Assembly: GCA_947044405.1 (NCBI GenBank) | Contig: CAMRHE010000067.1 | Coordinates: forward strand, 2,363,501 to 2,427,500 | DNA from: Leptodactylus fallax | Taxonomy: Eukaryota; Chordata; Amphibia; Anura; Leptodactylidae | Direction of reading: 5' to 3' | Length of the DNA: 64,000 bases | Part shown: positions 57,250 to 64,000 of the stretch, piece by piece | Numbering within the stretch: the first letter of the stretch is position 1 | How the letters are laid out: each line of letters opens with the position of its first letter | Program-made: the position numbers and the translations under genes | The notes under the pieces: model-generated | What the model was told of the DNA's origin: nothing | Seen by the model: only the letters and a program-made list of their open reading frames with translations | The model's database searches: none

Positions 57250-57960
57250 AAGAGTATGCTCACAGCGGTGCAGATACACTAAGAATCTGAGCCTCTATTT
57301 TGGTGTAAACCAGTGGTTTGTGACTTTGAGGCTCTACTTGCTTGCTGACTCCATTGGACACTTTAACCTGCATTCTGTATACTTTTTTCTTCGAGAGAAC
57401 CACTCTTATAAAAGACAATTTTTCTATGCTATTTTGGGTGGTCAGTTCATAGAGGTTGCACTGTATTTTATGCTAATTTCTGGCATAAAATGGCATTTCC
57501 CTACCAAAATTTGTGATTTTCCACACAATTGCTTCCCGTATGCCAATTTTCCAAAAAGTGCACGTGCTTCGGATTTGGCTTAGAGGGAGGGAGAGTAAAT
57601 CAGATTTGAGATTGTGACATATGCAGGGCAGGAGACAGCCTCTTTTATTAAGAGACACGAGCCTCATAATCAATTAGCTGCATCTTACTTTGGCGCAGGC
57701 GAGGTCAAGACTGGTGTAGAAAATGCCAGTCTTGAGAAATCTCAAAAACAAATACAATAAACACATTTTTTGTAATTAAATAAATTAAATAAAAAATTAA
57801 ATAACAGACATATTTGTTATTGATGGTATGTTCACGTTTATTTTTTTATTATTTTTGGGTACAAAATTAAATATAAATAAATAACTAAATTTTGACAAAA
57901 AAGTTACACAAATGTAACACAAATTGGTGCATAGTATGAGCAGTAGGTGAAAGAAGTTGA
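57250..57960. other. Non-coding, no clear feature
   Basis: No gene is visible. Part of a common repeat (TTTCCAAAAAGTGCACGTGC region, about 57520-57720) may be present. Confidence 0.4.
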
Positions 57961-57971
57961 GGCACTACTCT

Positions 57972-58220
57972 AAGGCTACATTCAGATGACGAGGCGCGAA
58001 ACAGCTGTGAAAAATATCTATTACTGAGTATGGGGGGATCTGTGAAAATGGACAAAAATAGGACATGACCTATATTTTGACAGTCTGTGACAATGGACTG
58101 TCAAAATTACAGTCATGTGAATACCCCTATTCACTGATATTGTATTCAATGCTGCCATGTGACGTCCGTAAAAAAAAAGGTCATACGGCCATTAATCACT
58201 GTAAATCTGAATGTAGCCTT
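57972..58220. repeat. MITE with 'AAGGCTACATTCAGAT' termini
   Basis: Left TAAGGCTACATTCAGATGAC and right AAATCTGAATGTAGCCTTA are inverted. Inner arms TGACAGTCTGTGACAATGG and CCATT..GACTGTCA-type sequence are near the centre. No ORF of note. Confidence 0.75.
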
Positions 58221-58229
58221 ATTCTATTC

Positions 58230-59250
58230 CTCAAGGGCCCAAGCTAATCTAGAGCCATTCTTACTGGCAGGTATCTCCTCTCTCCAGAGTCCCTATTTGG
58301 AACCCAACTTTTATGCAGCAGTTCTGATTTAAAGGAGCACTCCACCATATACATCTGTACTGAGAACTTTTCACATAGTGTTAGACTTTTAAACAAAGCA
58401 TAAACTCTTTATTATATAGAAGTGATTAAAAATTTTGTCACATTTCAGTAACTAAACTGTGGGTCCAAGCACCCTTGGATTCTTGGCTGCTATGACAGTG
58501 GATGAAAAAGTAATGTTAAAATGTTAAAGTGTTTTATCATTTTAGAAAACTTCTCACATGTAATAATGCTGAGACCTCAACAATTGCTCAAAGGAAGGGG
58601 CAGAAGCATTCAGCTGAGCAATATTCCCCTGCTCTGCTTTGCCCACCTTGGAGAGTGAAGCAAGAGGTGTATGGGCTCAAAGACTATCTACCCATAGACT
58701 GTAGATGTATACCATTCTCTCAGTATATAACTCTTCAGTTATAAAAGGACATTGTATTTTTACGGAAGACTATTATGAACCTGTGTCTGTTATGGAATTT
58801 TATTTTCATGGTAATATCTGGACATTCAGATGTTACATGAAAGTGAATTGTATATGATTTCAATGCTGGGAAAAGAAGCTCTCAATAGTATATAATAAGT
58901 CTCCATGAAAATCAGTAGGTGCACACTGTAAGTCATCAGCACACAATAGGTCTTCATAGAACTACACTGTACAGCTAATGGTGAATAATCTAACAATAGT
59001 ATACAAAGTACTCTATAATAATACTATGTGTGAATAATTCATCATTAGTATACAATAGGGCTCCATAGAGCGGTTCTATAACTATGAATGGACTGCTAAG
59101 AACAGTGCTACAAGTATGTATTATCAAATCATCTGCTGCAGGTGAACCTTGGAATTATACAATAGAAGAGGAAAATCTATCATTTTTTCTAACATTTTTT
59201 TCAGACATTTACTAAGTATTTTGCTAAATGTTTTTGCTAATAGATAAAGG
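58230..59250. other. Non-coding, no clear feature
   Basis: A MITE end may start at 58331 (TTTAAAGGAGCACTCCACC). Otherwise no gene or repeat recognised. Confidence 0.4.
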
Positions 59251-59254
59251 TGGT

Positions 59255-60087
59255 GGAAGCCTTTGGGCAAAAAAATTGGTGGTAAATCCTTGTTCAAAAG
59301 CAGTTCCCTGTAACGTCACCAGAAAATCAGAAACTGTGCCTGAGGCAGTCACATGACTGCCCCTACGATCTAGGTAAATATAGATTTTTTGATAAACTAG
59401 TAATACAAGTAATTTAGAAGGTAGGTGAGGGGGGAGGATATATCTTAGATTAGAAATACTGTAGAGATGAGTGAAGTATTCAAAAATTTGATTTGGCAAC
59501 TTCGCCGAATTTTCCAATACAATTCTATTTGACACGAATTAAATTGCGGCGAATCACGTGAAAAAAAACAGCCATTTATTGGCTGCAGAGAGCCAAAGTG
59601 GGCGGGTGGGTCTCGAAATAGTGGAACCCCTTGGATGCCGCGGTCATGTTTGATCGAGGCATCCAAGGTGTTAAAACCCCCGATCAGTTATGGAGCAGGT
59701 TGTTAGCTGTCAGTTACAGCTGTGAGTTACAGCTAACACCCTGCTCTATAACCGATCGGGGGGTTTTAACACCTTGGCTGCAGCGGTCAAACATGCCATG
59801 GGCGCTCGTGAAGGGGTTAAAGGGATGTGACATCACAGGGCTGGCTGCTGATAGGCTGCACGCATGGCATTGTGGGTGATCCCATGTTCCCAGAGTTCCT
59901 TGCCCCTTGTCCTAACATGTACAGCAGCCATTTTGAACTAAATGCGATTCGTTACCCCGAAGTGTGAGGAAATCGGTGATTCGATGTGAATCGAATATTT
60001 CCTGAAATTCGGATCGAATTCCACTTCATCAGCTTCGATTCACTCATCTCTAATTATAAATACTAATTTATCCTGGACAACCCCTTT
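59255..60087. repeat. AGGGG-type MITE interrupted by another MITE
   Basis: The right end ATCCTGGACAACCCCTTTAA (60070-60089) and the left flank resemble the element at 29738-30505. The element is split by the MITE at 59462-60053. Confidence 0.55.
59462..60053. mobile_element. MITE with AGAGATGAGTGAA termini, nested
   Basis: Left GTAGAGATGAGTGAAGTATTC and right ATTCACTCATCTCTAATT are inverted. Similar octamers GAAATACT and TAAATACT border it, a possible 8-bp target duplication. The interior holds a strong palindrome, CAAGGTGTTAAAACCCCCGA (59665) against CGGGGGGTTTTAACACCTTG (59757). Confidence 0.65.
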
Positions 60088-60175
60088 AATCTGTAAGGTC
60101 ACAGGTACATGATGACCTTTTTTTGTGTTCGTTGATATCATGATGATATCTATGTTATCATGTCATGGTGCACAT

Positions 60176-60577
60176 CAGAGGCGTAGCTAGCGGGGGGGGG
60201 GGGGGGCAGAGGGACTTTTTGGGGCCCACCCCTGGGCCGCCATTAATACATCCTTTATTTCTAACTAGATCGGTGTCTGCAGACACCGATCTAGTTACAA
60301 TGCTTCCTGGTGCTTAACTGTCTTGTAAACCGCAAGCCAATACAGGCCTGCGGTTTACAAGACCCCGAGACCACAGACCGATGTCTTCTTCTAAGCACAG
60401 GCGGCGCGATGACGTCACAACATCGCACCGCCCGCGCTCAGACACAGACGTCATGCGTGTGGACAGGGAGGAAGCGGCGGCTCCGTTCATCACCATCGCA
60501 GGTAGGTGAGTATGATTTTTTTTGTGTGGGTATATTAATAGAATAAGGGGTGGTTAGGAGGGGGGGAAATCTAACTA
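60176..60577. repeat. Repeat fragment left of the Tc1 insertion
   Basis: It begins CAGAGGCGTAGCTAGCGGGG, resembling a repeat end near 42140 and 13009. It contains an inverted pair GTCTTGTAAACCGCAAGCC and GGCCTGCGGTTTACAAGAC (60318-60362). A short pyrimidine/purine-biased segment follows. Confidence 0.5.
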
Positions 60578-62144
60578 CAGTCATGGCCAAAAGTTTTGAG
60601 AATGATACAAATATAAATTTTTACAAAGTCTACTGCTTCAGTTTTTCTAATGGCAATTTGCATATACTCCAGAATGTTATAAAGAGTGATCAGCTTAACA
60701 GCAATTACTTGCAAAGTCAATATTTGCCTAGAAAATGAACTTTATCCCCCAAAACACATTTCAACATCATTGCAGCCCTGCCTTAAAAGGACCACCTAAC
60801 ATCGTTTCAGTGATTGCTCCATTAACACAGGTGTGGGTGTTGATGAGGACAGGGCTGGAGATCAATCTGTCATGATTAAGTAAGAATGACACCACTGGAC
60901 ACTTTAAAAGGAGGCTGGTGCTTGCCATCATTGTTTCTCTTCTGTTAACCATGGTTATCGCTAAAGAAACACGTGCAGTCATCATTGCACTGCACAAAAA
61001 TGGCCTAACTGGGAAGAGTATTGCAGCTAGAAAGATTGCACCTCAGTCAACAATCTATCGCATCATCAAGAACTTCAAGGAGAGAGGTTCCATTGGTGCC
61101 AAAAAGGCTCCAGGGCGCCCAAGAAAGACCAGCAAGCGGCAGGACCGTCTCTTAAAAGTGTTTCAGCTGTGGGATCGGGCTACCAGCAGTGCAGAGCTTG
61201 CTGAGGAATGGCAGAAGGCAGGTGTGAGTGCATCTGCACGCACTGTGAGGCGGAGACTCTTGGAGCAAGGCCTGGTCTCAAGGAGGGCAGCAAAGAAGCC
61301 ACTTCTCTCCAGAAAAAACATCAGGGACAGACTGATATTCTGCAAAAGGTACAGGGAGTGGACTGCTGAGGACTGGGGTAAAGTCATTTTCTCTGATGAA
61401 TCCCCTTTTCGATTGTTTGGAACATCTGGAAAACAGCTTATTCGGAGAAGAAGAGGTGAGCGCTACCACCAGTCTTGTCTCATGCCAACTGTAAAGCATC
61501 CTGAAACCATTCATGTGTGGGGTTGCTTCTCAGCCAAGGGAATCGGCTCTCTCACAGTCTTGCCTAAAAACACAGCCATGAATAAAGAATGGTACCAGAA
61601 TGTCCTCCAAGAGCAACTTCTCCCAACCGTCCAAGAGCAGTTTGGCGCTCAACAATGCCTTTTCCAGCATGATGGAGCACCTTGCCATAAAGCAAAGGTG
61701 ATAACTAAATGGCTCAGGGAACAAAACATAGAGATTTTGGTTCCATGGCCTGGAAACTCCCCAGATCTTAATCCCATTGAGAACTTGTGGTCAATCATCA
61801 AGAGACGGGTGGACAAACAAAAACCAACAAATTCAGACAAAATTAAAGCATTGATTCTGCAAGAATGGACTGCTATCAGTCAGGATTTGGTCCAGAAGTT
61901 GATTGAGAGCATGCCAGGGAGAATTGCAGAGGTCCTGAAGAAGAAGGGTCAACACTGCAAATATTGACTTGCTGCATTAACTCATTCTAACTGTCAATAT
62001 AAGCTTCTGTTACTCATAATATGAATGCAATTATATTTCTGTATGTGATAAAAACATCTGACAAACACACATAAAAACCAGAGGGCAGCAGATCATGTGA
62101 AAATATAATATTTGTGTCATTCTCAAAACTTTTGGCCATGACTG
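60578..62144 (+). mobile_element. Tc1-family transposon, complete (copy C)
   Basis: Termini CAGTCATGGCCAAAAGTTTT and complement, with TA on both sides (60576-60577, 62145-62146). It is 1567 bp with an uninterrupted transposase. It is nearly identical to copy B (11089-12646) in the opposite orientation, which points to recent activity of the family. Confidence 0.95.
60951..61967 (+). CDS. Tc1-family transposase, intact, DD35E spacing
   Basis: ATG at 60951 in context AACCATGG gives 338 aa (MVIAKETRAVIIALHKNG). An upstream in-frame extension lacks an ATG. Two helix-turn-helix segments (about 1-110) with PGRPRKTSKR between or after them bind the termini. The catalytic acidic residues fall at Asp149 (IFSDESPF), Asp241 (FQHDGAPCH) and Glu277 ([11 protein letters not shown]): 35 residues separate the last two, one more than in classical Tc1. 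A Tc1/mariner group with DD35E spacing has been described (Traveler); membership here is inference. The cut-and-paste reaction inserts at TA. Confidence 0.93.
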   Translation: MVIAKETRAVIIALHKNGLTGKSIAARKIAPQSTIYRIIKNFKERGSIGAKKAPGRPRKTSKRQDRLLKVFQLWDRATSSAELAEEWQKAGVSASARTVRRRLLEQGLVSRRAAKKPLLSRKNIRDRLIFCKRYREWTAEDWGKVIFSDESPFRLFGTSGKQLIRRRRGERYHQSCLMPTVKHPETIHVWGCFSAKGIGSLTVLPKNTAMNKEWYQNVLQEQLLPTVQEQFGAQQCLFQHDGAPCHKAKVITKWLREQNIEILVPWPGNSPDLNPIENLWSIIKRRVDKQKPTNSDKIKALILQEWTAISQDLVQKLIESMPGRIAEVLKKKGQHCKY

Positions 62145-62149
62145 TATAA

Positions 62150-62400
62150 GGGAGGATTCATTAGGGGGCATTATCATTATGACGATGGTGGGGTTATATA
62201 TAGTATACAGTATAAGGGTTATTAGGGGGTATTATGAATACAAGGGGGAGGTTATTTATATAAGGGGCCATTAGGGGGCATCATTTATATTAGGAGGCAT
62301 TATGAACATAAGGGGGTGGTCATTGATATAAGGGGTCATTAGAGGTGCAGTATTTATGTCAGGGTGAATTGGGCATAATATGAGGGTCAATTAATTTCAT
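62150..62400. repeat. GGGG/CATTA-rich degenerate minisatellite
   Basis: Repeated CATTAGGGGGCATTAT, TATAAGGGG and GGCATTATGAACATAAGGGG with irregular period. It is the continuation of the repeat in which the Tc1 copy C is inserted. Confidence 0.65.
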
Positions 62401-62427
62401 TAAAGTTGCACTTGCACCTTATTAAGA

Positions 62428-63007
62428 CTAAGGCCCCATGTACTGGGCTGCAGCAAAAAAAGCGCTGCAGGAAAAACCGCGGCGGTAACGTGTTTTTTCC
62501 CGCAGCGCTTTTCACAGAAGGTCCGCAGAGGTTTCCCCTGTGGACTTTCTGTTTTCAATACACCTAAATGGAAACCACCAGTGTTTCCATAGGTATAATT
62601 GACATGCTACAATTTCCAAAACTGCAACGGTTTTGGAAATCGCAATGTGTCTGCTGCACGTATATTTCTGCAGTGTGTGGATGGGATTTGCTAGAATGTT
62701 GCGTTTTTTTTTCTGTGGGTTTTCGCCACATGGGGCCCCCATCCCATCCCTACTTTGCAGTATAATATGCACAGCGGATAATCTGCGATTTCCAAAACAG
62801 TCGGTCTTTTGGAAATCGCAGAATGTCAATTATACCTACGGAAATGCCGGCGGTTTCCCTATAGATATAATTGAAGCAGAAAGTCCACAGAGGAAACCTG
62901 TGCGAACTTTCTGTGCAAAGTGCTGCTGGAAGAATCGCGATGCGTCGCCGCCGCGGTTTTTCCCGCAGCTCTCTTTTTTTGCTGCGGTACGCCACATGGG
63001 GCCTTAG
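62428..63007. repeat. Large palindromic MITE with CTAAGGCCCCATGT termini
   Basis: CTAAGGCCCCATGT (62428-62441) and ACATGGGGCCTTAG (62994-63007) are exact complements. The arms keep pairing: CAGCAAAAAAAGCGCTGCAG with CTCTCTTTTTTTGCTG-type, TTTCCCCTGTGGACTTTCTG with CAGAAAGTCCACAGAGGAAA, and ATAGGTATAATTGACAT with ATGTCAATTATACCTA. Two inner subpalindromes share GGTTTTGGAAATCGCA. About 580 bp and non-coding. Confidence 0.85.
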
Positions 63008-63012
63008 CCTTA

Positions 63013-64000
63013 AGGCATTTTCCAGATCATTTTTATGGATGATCTGTCCTCAGAATAAAACATCAATAAGAGATTCCCCACTGATCAGCTGTATGAAGGG
63101 GCTATGGCGCCTGTTTATATCATACGCTGTCTGTTTATAGTGACCATGTGATGTAATTACAGCCTTGTCACATAGACGTGTATAGGACGAGGCTATAGTT
63201 ACATGACATGGCCGCTATGAGATGACACTATGTAAACAGAGAAGGGGTCACAGCGCTTACACAGGTACCACGGTTCATTCAAACAGTTGTTCCTTGGGGG
63301 TCCCGGGTATTGGAACCCCAAAACATTTTTTTTCCCTTTTTTTCCTTTTTAATTAGGAAACACCTGGGGCATTATTAATAAGGGGCAAATTATCTGAAGA
63401 GGACCTTTCACGTCCTCATGTATATGCAGTTTTACATACCGCTAGAAAGCCGACAGTGCGCTGAATTCAACACACTGCCGGCTTTCCCGTTATATGCCCC
63501 AGGGCTGGAGATATCGGGGGTCTAAATTTCAACGTTCACTGTCAGAAGGGCGTTCCTGACAGTCTAGTTGCGCTGTGAGGAACGCCCTACAATCATCTCA
63601 CTATTGTGACATCACTGTTTGCAATTTCCCTGTAATGTGGAATTACTTTGCGCATTATCCCTGTACTTTAATATCACTGTGAATATTATCCCTATACTAT
63701 GACGTCATTGTACGAATCATCACTGTACTGTGACATCACTGTGAGCAAAATCCCTGTACTGTCACATCACCGTGTCCATTATTAGTGTATTATTGTATTA
63801 GTGAGAAAAAAAAATTATCAAACTTTCCATATTTTGGACATGCTGCTGAATATTGTTATAATTCCACGTTTTGCTATGAGACCCAGCAGTTCAGGTAGGA
63901 AAATGGAAACAAATATTAATGATCACTTCACACTATTAAAGTCCTATGTCTTCCAATTTTTTAATACTGTGTTCTGTGGCTATTTTATTTCTCTTCCAAC
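63013..64000. other. Non-coding end of window; repeat at 63390-63600
   Basis: At 63398-63530, GAGGACCTTTCACGTCCTCA, then AAAGCCGACAGTGCGCTGAA and AACACACTGCCGGCTTTCCC, forms a short hairpin repeat. From 63600 on, imperfect phrases CTGTACTGTGACATCACTGT recur several times with period about 45-50 bp. No gene seen. Confidence 0.45.

Overview
This window is vertebrate nuclear DNA, most likely from an anuran amphibian. It carries a spliced vertebrate DNA-repair gene (XRCC2), a Tx1-like L1 retrotransposon, several Tc1/mariner elements, a V-SINE-like SINE, a Penelope-like element and dozens of palindromic MITEs. That mixture is usual for frogs; the species-group call is inference, not something the sequence proves. 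There are no operons, rRNA genes, functional tRNA genes or CRISPR arrays.

Layout. Positions 1-2500 hold only MITE fragments. Positions 2515-10671 hold the complete coding sequence of XRCC2 on the minus strand in three exons (39, 82 and 725 coding nt, 281 aa). Its introns are filled with transposons: a chain of three TTAA-flanked MITEs, one containing a hAT-type insertion, plus a deleted Tc1 element and a SINE relic. Just upstream is a Tc1 element (11089-12646) with a nearly intact transposase. Positions 12650-18640 hold MITEs, including a second copy of the MITE+hAT composite.

Positions 18656-25991 are a nearly full-length Tx1/L1-like LINE with target-site duplications. It has been inserted into by an unclassified, possibly LTR-like segment and is broken by frameshifts beside C-runs. 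Positions 26400-28508 hold MITEs and a Tc1 element with an intact DD34E transposase but only one terminal repeat. Positions 28510-43700 are gene-poor: MITEs, a V-SINE-like SINE, a decayed L1 3' fragment (36430-37760), Tc1 relics and minisatellites. Positions 43970-46060 are a 5'-truncated L2/CR1-type LINE whose reverse-transcriptase frame has one nonsense codon. Positions 47640-49108 are a truncated Penelope-like element with a GIY-YIG domain and a 16-bp target duplication. Positions 49340-55060 hold a large palindromic MITE, minisatellites, a third hAT copy carrying an expanded 31-bp tandem array, and a hammerhead-like motif.

At 56640-57250 lies an intronless, divergent histone H2A-like gene with CCAAT boxes, a TATA box and a histone-type 3' stem-loop, but with no in-frame stop before the stem-loop. 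Positions 60578-62144 are a complete Tc1-family element with intact transposase (catalytic spacing DD35E), the sister of the 11089-12646 copy.

Only XRCC2, and possibly the H2A-like gene, are host genes. The rest is mobile DNA in several nested layers. The most interesting observations are the H2A-like gene, the twice-repeated MITE+hAT composite, the TTAA-linked MITE chain, the DD35E Tc1 pair separated by a 9-bp active-site deletion, and the Penelope-like insertion with an inverted copy of its own end.
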